Source of the DNA: Streptomyces albospinus
GTDB lineage: Bacteria; Actinomycetota; Actinomycetes; Streptomycetales; Streptomycetaceae
Length of the DNA: 64,000 nt
Assembly: GCF_014648695.1 (NCBI RefSeq)
Contig: NZ_BMRP01000036.1
Span: forward strand, 1-64,000
Direction: 5' to 3'
The notes under the pieces: model-generated
What the model saw: the letters and a program-made list of their open reading frames with translations, nothing else
What the model was told of the DNA's origin: nothing
Databases searched by the model: none
Shown: positions 34,099 through 42,821 of the stretch, piece after piece
Position numbering within the stretch: position 1 is the stretch's first letter
How the letters are laid out: every line of letters begins with the position of its first letter
Position numbers and translations under genes: made by a program

Positions 34099-35565
34099 AT
34101 GGCAGCGAGCGAAGCGACAGGTCCGAACGGGGCCGCCGGGAGCGGTGACGGGCTCTACGACGTGATCGTGCTGGGCGGCGGGCCCACCGGCGAGAACGTC
34201 GCCGACCGGGTGCACGCCGCCGGGCTGAGCGCGGTCCTCGTGGAGAGCGAACTGGTCGGCGGCGAATGCTCTTACTGGGCCTGCATGCCCAGCAAGGCCC
34301 TGCTCCGCCCGGTCACCGCCCGTTCGGAGGCGCGCCGGGTACCCGGCGTGGACGAAGCGGTCGGCAGGCCGCTGGACCCGCCCGCGGTGCTCGCCCACCG
34401 CGACGCCTTCGCCTCGTACTGGAAGGACGACGGGCAGGTCCGCTGGCTGGACTCGGTCGGCGTCGACCTCGTCCGTGGCCACGGACGGCTGGCCGGGCCG
34501 CGCCAAGTGAGCGTCGACGGCGGTCGGACGCTGACCGCCCGGCACGCGGTCGCGGTGTGCACCGGCAGCCGTCCTCTGCTGCCCCCTATTCCCGGCCTGG
34601 CCGAGGCCGAGCCCTGGGTCAGCCGGAACGCCACCAGCGCGCAGACCGTCCCGGGCCGGCTGGTGATCGTCGGCGGCGGAGTGGTCGGTGTCGAGATGGC
34701 GACCGCCTGGCGGGCCCTGGGGTCCTCGGTGACGCTGCTGGTCCGCGGTGACGGGCTGCTGCCCCGCATGGAGCCGTTCGCCGGGCACCTGGTCGCCGAA
34801 TCGCTGGCCGAGGCGGGGGTGTTCCTCCGTACGGGAGTCGAGGTGCGCGAGGTGCGGCGGGAGGCGCCGGGCGGGCCGGTCACCGTCGTGCTGGACGCGG
34901 GGGACGAGATCGTCGCCGACGAGTTGCTGATGGCCACCGGCCGCGGCCCGCGCACCGACGACCTGGGACTGGAGACGGTCGGACTGACGCCCGGCAGCTG
35001 GCTGGACGTCGACGACAGCTGCCGGGTCAAGGCGGTCGGCGACGGCTGGCTCTACGGCGTCGGCGACGTCAACCACCGCGCGCTGCTCACCCATCAGGGC
35101 AAGTACCAGGCCCGGATCGCCGGCGCCGCCATCGCCGCGCGCGCCCGCGGTGTCCCCCTCCTGGAGACCGACCGCTGGGGCGCGCACTCCGCCACCGCCG
35201 ACACCGACGCCGTCCCGCAGGTCGTCTTCAGCGACCCGGAGGCCGCCGCGGTGGGGCTGAGCGCCGCCGAGGCGGAACGCGCCGGATACCGCATCCGCGT
35301 CGTCGACCAGGACCTGGGCGCGGTGGCCGGCGCGTCCCTGTACGCCGAGGGCTACCGCGGCCGGGCCCGGATCGTCGTCGACCTGAGCCGCGAGGTGCTG
35401 CTCGGGGCCACCTTCGTCGGGCCCGGCGTCGGTGAACTGCTGCACTCCGCCACCATCGCGGTCGCCGGGGAGGTCCCCGTCGAACGGCTCTGGCACGCGG
35501 TGCCCGCCTACCCGACGATCAGTGAGGTGTGGCTGCGCCTGCTGGAGGCGTACCGCGGCGACTGA
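34099..35565 (+). CDS. Pyridine nucleotide-disulfide oxidoreductase (dihydrolipoamide dehydrogenase/mercuric reductase-like)
   Basis: 488 residues. FAD Rossmann GGGPTGENVADRVHAAG (26-42), redox-active disulfide C57/C62 in GGECSYWACMPSK, NAD(P) Rossmann VIVGGGVVGVEMATAWRALG (~190), FAD second motif YGVGDVNHRALLTHQGKYQA and a C-terminal dimerisation domain with HAVPAYPTISEVWLRLLEAY. The usual His-Glu (HPHPT) motif of lipoamide dehydrogenases is replaced by HAVPAYPT, so the His is kept in a variant setting. The electron acceptor is unknown. ATG 34099. The stop lies within the first unit of a 21-bp tandem repeat. Confidence 0.88.
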   Translation: MAASEATGPNGAAGSGDGLYDVIVLGGGPTGENVADRVHAAGLSAVLVESELVGGECSYWACMPSKALLRPVTARSEARRVPGVDEAVGRPLDPPAVLAHRDAFASYWKDDGQVRWLDSVGVDLVRGHGRLAGPRQVSVDGGRTLTARHAVAVCTGSRPLLPPIPGLAEAEPWVSRNATSAQTVPGRLVIVGGGVVGVEMATAWRALGSSVTLLVRGDGLLPRMEPFAGHLVAESLAEAGVFLRTGVEVREVRREAPGGPVTVVLDAGDEIVADELLMATGRGPRTDDLGLETVGLTPGSWLDVDDSCRVKAVGDGWLYGVGDVNHRALLTHQGKYQARIAGAAIAARARGVPLLETDRWGAHSATADTDAVPQVVFSDPEAAAVGLSAAEAERAGYRIRVVDQDLGAVAGASLYAEGYRGRARIVVDLSREVLLGATFVGPGVGELLHSATIAVAGEVPVERLWHAVPAYPTISEVWLRLLEAYRGD

Positions 35566-35662
35566 ACGGCGGCGTAAGGCGACTGAACGGCGGCGTAAGG
35601 CGCGTGAACGGGGACGTAAGGCGCGTGAACGGGGACGTAAGGCGCGTGAACGGGGGCGTAAG
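35558..35662 (+). repeat. 21-bp tandem repeat x5 at the 3' end of the flavoprotein gene
   Basis: Units begin at 35558, 35579, 35600, 35621 and 35642 with consensus GCG[AC][CG]TGAACGG[CG]G[GA]CGTAAG. Unit 1 contains the gene's TGA stop, and because 21 is a multiple of three each unit repeats an in-frame stop. The last unit forms the left arm of a terminator hairpin. Confidence 0.92.
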
Positions 35663-35689
35663 GCGCGGACCGGCACCCCCTTACGCCCC
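35653..35689. terminator. Bidirectional terminator using the last repeat unit
   Basis: GGGGCGTAAGG (35653-35663) pairs with CCTTACGCCCC (35679-35689). It serves the flavoprotein gene and the convergent SsgA-like gene, whose stop is inside the right arm (35681-35683). Confidence 0.75.
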
Positions 35690-36157
35690 GGGCTCCGGGC
35701 ACTCGTCCGACGGCCACGGCGCGTCCGGCCGGGCGTCGTCCCGGGGGGCCAGTGCGAGCAGTTCGCTCAGCCCTTTGTCGATGCCCAGGTGCGCCTGCTC
35801 GGTTCCCGGCGGCACGATCCGCAGGGTGCGCTCCAGCCACGCCGAGACGGCCGCGGCCGGCGCCTCCAGCAGCGCGTCGCCGTCCGGCGAGCTCAGCGCC
35901 ACGCAGACCAGGCTGCGGCCGTCCAGCTTCGTCGGCCAGACCCGTACGTCGCCCTCGCCGCACGGCCGGAAGACGCCCTCGACGAGCAGTTCGCGGGCGA
36001 ACGTCCAGTGGACGGGGGAGTCCGACCCGACATGGAAGGTGACATGGACGGCATAGGGGTCGTCCGTCCGGTAGGTCAGCCGCGCGGGCACCGGAATGCT
36101 TCGCTCCGGCGACAGGACCAGGCCCAGTTCCAGCTCTCGTTCCACCACGGTGTGCAT
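35681..36157 (-). CDS. SsgA-like protein (SALP family)
   Basis: 158 residues. The family core is clear: PVPARLTYRTDDPYAVHVTF, VHWTFARELLVEGVFRPCGE, GDVRVWP, LVCVALSSPDGDALLEAPAA, LERTLRIVPPGTE. SALPs direct peptidoglycan synthesis and septum placement during Streptomyces sporulation and, in the case of SsgB, recruit FtsZ. The C-terminus here is longer than in SsgB (20 extra, Asp/Pro-rich residues), so it is likely another SALP such as SsgC-G, but I cannot say which. Start ATG 36157. Confidence 0.9.
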   Translation of the reverse strand: MHTVVERELELGLVLSPERSIPVPARLTYRTDDPYAVHVTFHVGSDSPVHWTFARELLVEGVFRPCGEGDVRVWPTKLDGRSLVCVALSSPDGDALLEAPAAAVSAWLERTLRIVPPGTEQAHLGIDKGLSELLALAPRDDARPDAPWPSDECPEPGA

Positions 36158-36396
36158 CAGATCCGCCTCTCTCCAACTCCCTGTGCGCGACCCGTGAGCG
36201 GGCCGCCACAGGAGAGAGGCGGTGGGCACCGGACTCTTACACGACTTCGTACAACTTTTTTCCGCGGTCTCTTCCAGGTGGTCGGGGCAGGGCGCGGGCA
36301 CCGATGTGACCCGGGGTCTGATAGATGTGGACGCCGCGTTGCGGCAGACTGCACCCCGACACCCACCAGGCCGAGAACAGATACGGGACTTCGGAC

Positions 36397-37926
36397 ATGA
36401 GCGCCCCTACCTCAGGATCCGCCGGCGGCAGCCCCACGCCAGGCTTCTACCCGGACCCGTCCATCCCCGGCTACATCCGGTACTGGAACGGTGCCGCGTG
36501 GGTGCCGGGCACCAGCCGCCCCGCCCCCGCAGAGGGCGAGGCGATGCCCGCACCGCCGCCCGGCGTGGCCCCGGCGCCCGCCGCCGTCGACGAGACCGGC
36601 CCGGTCTTCCTCGACGAGGCGGACCCGGCGAGCGGCACCGCGACCCCGGTGGTGCGCCCCCGCGGCGAGGTCGAGGCCCCCGGCGTCGCCTGGGACGACC
36701 CGGCCCGGCTGCACGGCGCCGGCCCGGAATCGGCCGCCTCCTGGCACGCCGACGCCTCCCGGCAGAGCGGCTTCGGCGAGGACGGCCGGGTCTCCTGGGG
36801 CTCGCCCGACCAGGCCCCGGCAGGGACGCCGTCCGGCGGCGCCTCCTGGGGCACGCTCCCGCCGCAGCGCGCGGGCGGCGCCGGCGAGCCCGCGCCCGGT
36901 GACGCCCCCGGCACCCCGCCGTCCGCCACCCCGGCCCCGGACGCTCCGCGCACGCCCGACGCCCCCGCCGACGGGACGGTCACCATCCGGGCCGTCAACC
37001 CGGGGGCCCGCCCCCGCTCCGGCGACCAGGGCACCACCGCCATCCGCGCGGTGCAGCCCGGCGCCGGCAAGCCGTCCGGCGACCAGGGCACCACCGCGTT
37101 CCGCGCCGTACGGCCGGACGCCGGCGGCAAGCCCGCCCCCAAGAGCGAGACGATGGCCTTCCGGCTCCCGTCCGGCGGCCGGTCCAACTCCGCCCCGCCC
37201 GCCGGCGGTACGCCCCAGGCCCTGCCGTCCGTCGGCACCCCCGACCGGGCCCCCGCCCAGCAGCCGCCCGCCCAACAGCCGCCCACCCAGCAGCCCCCGG
37301 CCGCGCCGTCCCCCGGCTTCCCGCCGCAGGGCGGTGCCGGTGCCGGTGCCGGTGCTCCGGGCGATGACGGGGTCATCCCCTGGAAGCCGCCGTCCGCCGA
37401 CGTCTTCTTCGCCGCCGCGCAGGCGCAGCAGGGCCACCCGGCGCCCCTCGGCCGCCGGCTCGCGGCCCGGCTGGTCGACAGCCTGGTGCTGGCCGTGCTC
37501 ACCCTGGCGGCGGCGCTGCCCATGTGGTCCACGGTCACCGACCACATCGACGCCAAGGTCGAGGCGGCCAAGCAGTCCGGCCAGACGGTGACGGTGTATC
37601 TGATCGACGGCACCACCGCCCCGGTCCTCCTCGCGATCCTGGCCGTCTTCCTGATCGGCGGGGGGCTCCTGGAGATCCTGCCGACGCTCAAGTGGGGCCG
37701 CACGCTGGGCAAGAAGCTGTGCGGCGTACGCGTGCTGGACATCGAGAGCCACGACACCCCGGCGCTCAGCCAGGCGATCAAGCGCTGGTTGCTCTACGGC
37801 GTGCTCGGGGTGCTGGGCATCGGCGTGATCAATGTCGTCTGGTGCGTGTTCGACCAGCCGTGGCGGCAGTGCTGGCACGACAAGCTCGCCCGTACCTTCG
37901 TCGCCGACCGGCCGGCATCCGACTGA
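36397..37926 (+). CDS. RDD-family membrane protein with DUF2510 and long disordered region
   Basis: 509 residues. A DUF2510-like N-terminus (PGFYPDPSIPGYIRYWNGAA, W) is followed by ~330 residues rich in Pro/Ala/Gly. These include three imperfect repeats around TIRAVNPGARPRSGDQGT, TAIRAVQPGAGKPSGDQGT and TAFRAVRPDAGG (about residues 194-245). The C-terminal RDD domain starts GRRLAARLVDSLVLAVLTLAAAL, with membrane helices and GRTLGKKLCGVRVLD. Function is unknown; RDD proteins may be transporters. ATG 36397 follows a weak site. It forms a pair with the next RDD gene. Confidence 0.85.
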   Translation: MSAPTSGSAGGSPTPGFYPDPSIPGYIRYWNGAAWVPGTSRPAPAEGEAMPAPPPGVAPAPAAVDETGPVFLDEADPASGTATPVVRPRGEVEAPGVAWDDPARLHGAGPESAASWHADASRQSGFGEDGRVSWGSPDQAPAGTPSGGASWGTLPPQRAGGAGEPAPGDAPGTPPSATPAPDAPRTPDAPADGTVTIRAVNPGARPRSGDQGTTAIRAVQPGAGKPSGDQGTTAFRAVRPDAGGKPAPKSETMAFRLPSGGRSNSAPPAGGTPQALPSVGTPDRAPAQQPPAQQPPTQQPPAAPSPGFPPQGGAGAGAGAPGDDGVIPWKPPSADVFFAAAQAQQGHPAPLGRRLAARLVDSLVLAVLTLAAALPMWSTVTDHIDAKVEAAKQSGQTVTVYLIDGTTAPVLLAILAVFLIGGGLLEILPTLKWGRTLGKKLCGVRVLDIESHDTPALSQAIKRWLLYGVLGVLGIGVINVVWCVFDQPWRQCWHDKLARTFVADRPASD

Positions 37927-37930
37927 CCTT

Positions 37931-38003
37931 CCCCGAGCTCTCCGCTCCCCCCCAAGTTCTCGGCTGCGCTCGAACAGGGGGGACCCCATGCGCAGGGGAG
38001 ACC
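37931..38003 (+). repeat. Interspersed palindromic repeat, copy 2
   Basis: Close match to 8122-8190, including CCAAGTTCTCGGCTGCGCTC, GAACAGGGGGGACCCC and ATGCGCAGGGGA. It lies between the two RDD genes. Confidence 0.7.
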
Positions 38004-38154
38004 CGTTGGCGCAGGGGGTCCCGTGCACGCACGGGACCCCCCGATCCCGGCCCGGCGGCCCGGCCCGACCGACCGTCACCCGGCCCGGCGGCCCGGCTCC
38101 GCCGAACGGACGTCGCCGGATGCGGCGGCCGTCCGCAGGGGGTCGACTCGGGCC

Positions 38155-38958
38155 ATGAGTACCGACCAGCCCCGGCCCGGCCCCGGTGAACCGCCGGAGA
38201 ACGACCCGCTCCTGAAGAAGCCGCCGGAGCCTCCGGCGGGCGGCGCTCCGTACGGCAGCGCACCGCGCAACGGCTCCGCGCAGGGCGCCGGAACGGGCGA
38301 CGCGGGCGGCACCCCACCACCGCCGGGCGGTACGCCTCCTCCCGGCGGTACGCCTCCTCCTGGCGGTACCCCGCCCCCTGGCGGTCCGCCCCCCGGAGGT
38401 CCGCCGCCTCCGCCCGGAGGCCCTCCGCCCCCGCCCGGTGGCCCCCCGCCGTCCTACGGAGGCGGTCCCTACGGCGCGGGGGAGTACGGGGCCGATCCGC
38501 TGGCCGGGATGCCGCCGCTGGCGAACCGCGGCAAGCGGCTGCTCGCCCGCATCATCGACGCGATCATCATCGGTGTCCCGATCACCCTGATCATGAACGC
38601 GATCGTCGGCTGGGTGGACTACTTCAGCACCAACAGCGTCGAGACCAGCAAGCAGGCGACGGTGTCCGGCGTGACGATGCTGGCGTATCTGATCTACGAG
38701 GGGCTGATGCTCACCAGCCGCGGGCAGACCCTCGGCAAGATGGCGATGAAGATCCGGGTCGCGATGCTCTCCAACGGGTCGATTCCCACCATGCAGGCGG
38801 GCTGGACCCGGGCCGCGGTCTACACGCTGCCGGAGATCGTGCCGTGCTGCGGCTTCATCTTCTGGCTGGTCAACGTGTTGTGGTGCACCTGGGACAAGCC
38901 GTACCAGCAGTGCCTGCACGACAAGGCCGCCCGCACCGTGGTGGTGGCCACGGACTGA
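38155..38958 (+). CDS. RDD-family membrane protein with GGTPPP repeats
   Basis: 267 residues. The first ~115 residues are Pro/Gly repeats (GGTPPPGG and GGPPPPPGG units). The RDD domain follows: NRGKRLLARIIDAIIIGVPI with Arg-Asp-type signature residues, two or more membrane helices, GQTLGKMAMKIRVAM, and a Cys-containing end (EIVPCCGFIFWLVNVLWCTW). The Pro-rich tail is encoded by an imperfect 15/18-bp DNA repeat, so its length is likely to vary between strains. Function unknown. ATG 38155. Confidence 0.85.
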   Translation: MSTDQPRPGPGEPPENDPLLKKPPEPPAGGAPYGSAPRNGSAQGAGTGDAGGTPPPPGGTPPPGGTPPPGGTPPPGGPPPGGPPPPPGGPPPPPGGPPPSYGGGPYGAGEYGADPLAGMPPLANRGKRLLARIIDAIIIGVPITLIMNAIVGWVDYFSTNSVETSKQATVSGVTMLAYLIYEGLMLTSRGQTLGKMAMKIRVAMLSNGSIPTMQAGWTRAAVYTLPEIVPCCGFIFWLVNVLWCTWDKPYQQCLHDKAARTVVVATD

Positions 38959-38976
38959 GCGGGCCCCGGAGCCGGG

Positions 38977-39291
38977 TCAGCGGGAGTGCTCGCCGACCCG
39001 GGCCCCGGCGCGCGGACGCGGCGGTGCGAAGCGCTCGGCCGGGGCCGGTACCGCCGTCAACGGGGCGGGCGCGGCAGCGGACTTGGCGCGGGCGGCGTGC
39101 CGGCGGACCACCCGCGACTTGCCGGGCATCGGGACCGTCATCGCGACCAGCAGCCCGAGCCCCAGCCCGGCGATGGCAATGACCGCGACCCCGATCCCGG
39201 TCTGCGTCTGGGAGAGCAGCAGCATCGCGAGGGTGGAGAGAAAGACGGTGGCCGAACCGTAGACGAGCTGGGTGGCAGTCGGACGAGGCAT
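38977..39291 (-). CDS. Small two-helix membrane protein
   Basis: 104 residues. Two membrane helices (LVYGSATVFLSTLAMLLLSQ and IGVAVIAIAGLGLGLLVAM) are followed by a basic, Ala/Pro-rich cytosolic tail. No named family. It is convergent with the RDD gene, with 18 bp between stops. Confidence 0.65.
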   Translation of the reverse strand: MPRPTATQLVYGSATVFLSTLAMLLLSQTQTGIGVAVIAIAGLGLGLLVAMTVPMPGKSRVVRRHAARAKSAAAPAPLTAVPAPAERFAPPRPRAGARVGEHSR

Positions 39292-40102
39292 GGCGGGATC
39301 CGTCCTCGGAGGGTCGGCAGGGAGGGGGTGTCGGCTCAAGGGCGCGCCATCGGGCGAGCCTACGGTCCCTACTGCCCGAGTGGAACGCCAGGTAAGCGTG
39401 ACCTTACCCACGGGTCGGGAGCACAGGGGGCGCACGGGCTCGTTGCAGGTTTGCCCGACAAGAAACCCCCAATGGTGTCATGCCTGTTGAGGGCGGGGGC
39501 GCATGCCCGGCAGGCATATACCCCGGCCGATGGCGGCGCCGGGAGCGGCCCGGCACGGCGGGGAAATTTTCCGGCGCGCGGTGTCCGATATCCGTAACAC
39601 GCGGGCGCGGCATCGTACTTGACGAACATCCCGCGTCAAGATCCGTATCTTCCCCCTCACTTCCGGTCCCAGGTTCCGACCGGTCCCGACTTCCGGTCCC
39701 GACGTTCCGACTTGCGGTCCCAAGTCCCCAGGAACCGACCGGTTCAAGGAGAGGGCTTCGCCAAGTGGGATGCCGGGGAGGGGGGTTCGGCGCCGGGCGG
39801 GATTCGCCCGGTCGACGCGCGCCCGCGCGCGGTCGTTCCCGACGGTCGGCACGGCGTCCACCACAGCCCGGCGCCCCCCGGCCGGCGGGGCGGCCGTTCC
39901 TGACGCCGGCGCCCGGATCGCGATCACGGACGAAGCCGAGGGCGGCTCGACGGTGACGCTCCAGTTCGGTCCCGTAGGTAAATGAAAAATAAAAATCGCA
40001 GGTCAGCGCATTATTGGTCGATACCCCCTAGCGGGCGGCGGTCGACTCGCGTTTAGATGCGTCCTACAGTTCCTTGTTGACACCGAGTCTCACGGGGGAG
40101 AT
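39292..40102. other. 811-bp gene-poor region with repeats and a possible kinase remnant
   Basis: No intact gene is convincing. Noted within it: an inverted repeat CTTGACG-N9-CGTCAAG (39618-39640); an imperfect tandem tract of TTCCGGTCCC/GTTCCGAC units (about 39659-39735); and a plus-strand tail (about 39902-39985) reading DAGARIAITDEAEGGSTVTL then QFGPVGK and TGA, which resembles the last strand of a histidine-kinase ATPase domain. The 100 bp before 40103 are AT-rich for this genome (AAAAATAAAAATCG) and probably hold that gene's promoter. Confidence 0.5.
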
Positions 40103-40459
40103 ATGACAATGACCCGAGGCGGCTTCATCAGGCTTCCAGGCGGAAGCGTGGTGGTCGCCCTCTCACTGCCCAGACCGGACCACGGACCGCTCTGCGGACC
40201 CTACGACGGCGGCTGCCGCATCCGGGTCCTGGTGCACGCCGTGAACCGCCAGCGCGCCCTGACCAGGCTGCGCAACCTCGGCCTGCGGGCGGTCTACCTG
40301 CGCGGCAACACCGAGCCGCCGACACCGGACGAGATCACCGCCGTCCTGCACCACCCGGACGGCCTGGTCTGGCGCGAGGCACCCGAGGACGAAACGGAGT
40401 CCTGGCACCCGATACGGGCACTGCTGCGGCCCGCCGCCCACCAGGCCGTGGGCGCCTGA
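40103..40459 (+). CDS. Conserved Streptomyces protein of unknown function
   Basis: 118 residues from ATG 40103 with CGGGGGAGAT upstream. A beta-rich start (GGFIRLPGGSVVVALSLPRP) is followed by an Arg-rich helix (VNRQRALTRLRNLGLRAVYL) and an acidic end. No domain is recognised. Its AT-rich upstream region is unlike its surroundings. Confidence 0.65.
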   Translation: MTMTRGGFIRLPGGSVVVALSLPRPDHGPLCGPYDGGCRIRVLVHAVNRQRALTRLRNLGLRAVYLRGNTEPPTPDEITAVLHHPDGLVWREAPEDETESWHPIRALLRPAAHQAVGA

Positions 40460-40484
40460 CAGGGCCGCCCGGCCGACCGGCCGC

Positions 40485-41081
40485 TCAGCCGCCGAGGACC
40501 ACCGGCTTGCCGCTGAGCTCCGCGCCCGCCGCGCGGAGCTCCTCCAGCGCCCGCTCGGTGGTCCCGGCGGCCACCCCGGCCGTCAGGTCCAGCAGCACAT
40601 GGGTGCGCAGCCCGGCGGCGAGCGCGTCCAGGGCGGTGGCCCGTACGCAGTGGTCCGTGGCGATCCCGACCACGTCCACCTCGCTGACGTCCCGCTCGCG
40701 CAGCCAGTCCGCGAGCGGGGTGCCGTTCTCGTCGGCGCCCTCGAAACCGCTGTACGCAGCCGCGTACTCACCCTTCGAGAACACCGCGTCGATCGCCCCG
40801 GAGGCGATGGCCGGCGCGAAGTTCGGGTGGAAACCGCTGCCCTCGGTGCCCGCCACGCAGTGGGCCGGCCAGGAGTCCCGGAAGTCGGGGTGGTCGGAGA
40901 AGTGGCCACCGGGGTCGATGTGGTGGTCGCGGGTGGCCACCACATGGCGGTAGCAGCCGCCGGCCGCCTGGCCCACGAGATCGGTGATGGCCGCCGCGAC
41001 ATCCGCACCCCCCGCCACCGCGAGGCTGCCGCCCTCGCAGAAGTCGTTCTGTACGTCGACGACGATGAGTGCCCGGTGCAT
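40485..41081 (-). CDS. pncA: Nicotinamidase
   Basis: 198 residues, isochorismatase fold. Catalytic triad D9 (IVVDVQNDF), K103 (VFSKGEY) and C145 (ATDHCVRAT). Metal ligands in RDHHIDPGGHFSDHPDF (D52, H54, H60). It hydrolyses nicotinamide to nicotinate for NAD salvage. It is followed on the same strand by pncB upstream (41254-42582), so the two consecutive steps of the Preiss-Handler salvage path are adjacent. The 172-bp gap suggests pncA has its own promoter. Confidence 0.94.
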   Translation of the reverse strand: MHRALIVVDVQNDFCEGGSLAVAGGADVAAAITDLVGQAAGGCYRHVVATRDHHIDPGGHFSDHPDFRDSWPAHCVAGTEGSGFHPNFAPAIASGAIDAVFSKGEYAAAYSGFEGADENGTPLADWLRERDVSEVDVVGIATDHCVRATALDALAAGLRTHVLLDLTAGVAAGTTERALEELRAAGAELSGKPVVLGG

Positions 41082-41253
41082 GGTGCGTGCCTTCCGGCTC
41101 GGGAGGGAGAGGCGCTGATTTCTCTGCGTACGGAGAGGCGCTGATGTTTTGGAGGAGCGGTGTGACCGAGGGTAGCCACTGCGGGCCCGGTAGGGGAGGG
41201 CCCGGCGGCACCGCGCGGGTACGGGGCCGCCCCCGCGGTGTACCCGGGGCCGG

Positions 41254-42582
41254 TCAGAGGAATTCGGTGGCCAGCACCGGCTCCCCGCGCGAGAGCTGGG
41301 TCGCCGACAGCGGCAGCCCGGCGCGGGCCGCGATGTGCCGGTCCCGGGCGGCGTCCAGCGGCTCCCGGGCCACCACCTTGCCGCCGCTGACCAGCGGCAC
41401 CTGGAGCTGCCGGTCGGCCAGCTCGGCCGGTACCGGACCGGTGCCGATCACCTCGGCCTCGGCCACCCCGGCCTCGTCGAGCCGGCGCGCCGCCCACTTG
41501 CGCCCGCCGACCGAGGACTTGGCGCCCATCGACTTCTTCGCCACCGGCCGCAGCGGCGCGCCCGGCTTCTCGGTGTCCGCGCGGGCCACCAGCTTGTAGA
41601 CCATCGAGCAGGTCGGGTGCCCGCTGCCGGTCACCAACTGGGTGCCGACCCCGTACGCGTCCACCGGCGCCGCGGCGAGCGAGGCGATGGCGTACTCGTC
41701 CAGGTCGCTGGTGACCACGATCTTGGTCTTGGTCGCGCCCAGCTCGTCCAGCTGCTGGCGCACCCGGTGCGCGATCAGCAGCAGGTCGCCGGAGTCGATC
41801 CGCACGGCCCCCAGGCCGGGGCCGGCTACCTCGACCGCGGCGCGCACCGCCTCGGTCACGTCGAAGGTGTCCACCAGCAGCGTGGTGCCGCTGCCGAGGG
41901 TGTCGACCTGCGCGGTGAAGGCGTCCCGCTCGGTGTCGTGCAGCAGGGTGAAGGCGTGCGCGCTGGTGCCGACCGTGGGGATGTTGTAGCGGAAGCCGGC
42001 CGCCAGGTCCGAGGTGACGTGGAAGCCGCCCACATACGCGGCGCGGGCCGCGGCCACCGCCGACAGCTCGTGGGTGCGCCGGGCGCCCATCTCCATCAGC
42101 GGCCGGTCGCCGGCCGCCACCGCCATCCGGGAGGCCGCCGCGGCCACCGCCGAGTCGTGGTTGAGGATCGAGAGGATCACCGTCTCCAGCACCACCGCCT
42201 CGGCGAAGGTGCCCTCCACGCGCATGATCGGCGAGCCGGGGAAGTAGACCTCGCCCTCCGGGTAGCCCCAGATGTCGCCGCGGAAGCGGTAGTCGGCCAG
42301 CCACCGGAGCGTGGGCTCGTCGAGGATGCCGCGCTCGCGCAGGAAGCCGAGGATGGTCTCGTCGAAGCGGAAGTTCTCCACCGCGTCGAGCACCCGCCCG
42401 GTCCCCGCCACCACGCCGTAGCGGCGGCCCTCGGGCAGCCGCCGGGTGAAGACCTCGAAGACCGACCGGCGGTGGGCGCTCCCGGACCGCAACGCGGCCT
42501 GGAGCATGGTGAGTTCGTACTGGTCGGTGAAGAGCGCAGTCGACGGCACGGCCACCGGCAGTCCCAGGTCTGCTGTGTTCAC
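41254..42582 (-). CDS. pncB: Nicotinate phosphoribosyltransferase
   Basis: 442 residues from GTG 42582. N-terminal LFTDQYELTMLQAALRSG, the TSAHAFTLLHDTERDAF segment holding the phosphohistidine-site region, VRIDSGDLL and GVGTQLVTGSGHPTCSMVYKL near the PRPP site. It makes nicotinate mononucleotide from nicotinate and PRPP with ATP. The GTG was chosen because the nearby ATG (42590) is out of frame. It is divergent from clpS, the usual neighbour in Actinobacteria. Confidence 0.95.
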   Translation of the reverse strand: MNTADLGLPVAVPSTALFTDQYELTMLQAALRSGSAHRRSVFEVFTRRLPEGRRYGVVAGTGRVLDAVENFRFDETILGFLRERGILDEPTLRWLADYRFRGDIWGYPEGEVYFPGSPIMRVEGTFAEAVVLETVILSILNHDSAVAAAASRMAVAAGDRPLMEMGARRTHELSAVAAARAAYVGGFHVTSDLAAGFRYNIPTVGTSAHAFTLLHDTERDAFTAQVDTLGSGTTLLVDTFDVTEAVRAAVEVAGPGLGAVRIDSGDLLLIAHRVRQQLDELGATKTKIVVTSDLDEYAIASLAAAPVDAYGVGTQLVTGSGHPTCSMVYKLVARADTEKPGAPLRPVAKKSMGAKSSVGGRKWAARRLDEAGVAEAEVIGTGPVPAELADRQLQVPLVSGGKVVAREPLDAARDRHIAARAGLPLSATQLSRGEPVLATEFL

Positions 42583-42821
42583 TTCGGCATACCTCGCAAT
42601 TCTCTCCCTGCGCACCGCGCCGGGCACCGGCCGGGGCCCGGGAGCCCGCGGCGGCAGCCCCAGTTGTCACAGCCCCCGGAGAGGCGGCATGGAGACGATG
42701 CTACCCCCATTACTCGTCACTCTGACGATAGCGGGGTGCGGGCCGCACCGGCGGCCCGTGCGCCGCGCCGACGCGGCCCGCACGGGGGGCATTTGTGCAC
42801 CACCCGCCCCCTGGTGGCAGC

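Noticed and set aside
35558..35662. CRISPR-like array
   Set aside because: Units are contiguous with no spacers and no cas genes are in the window. It is a simple tandem repeat.
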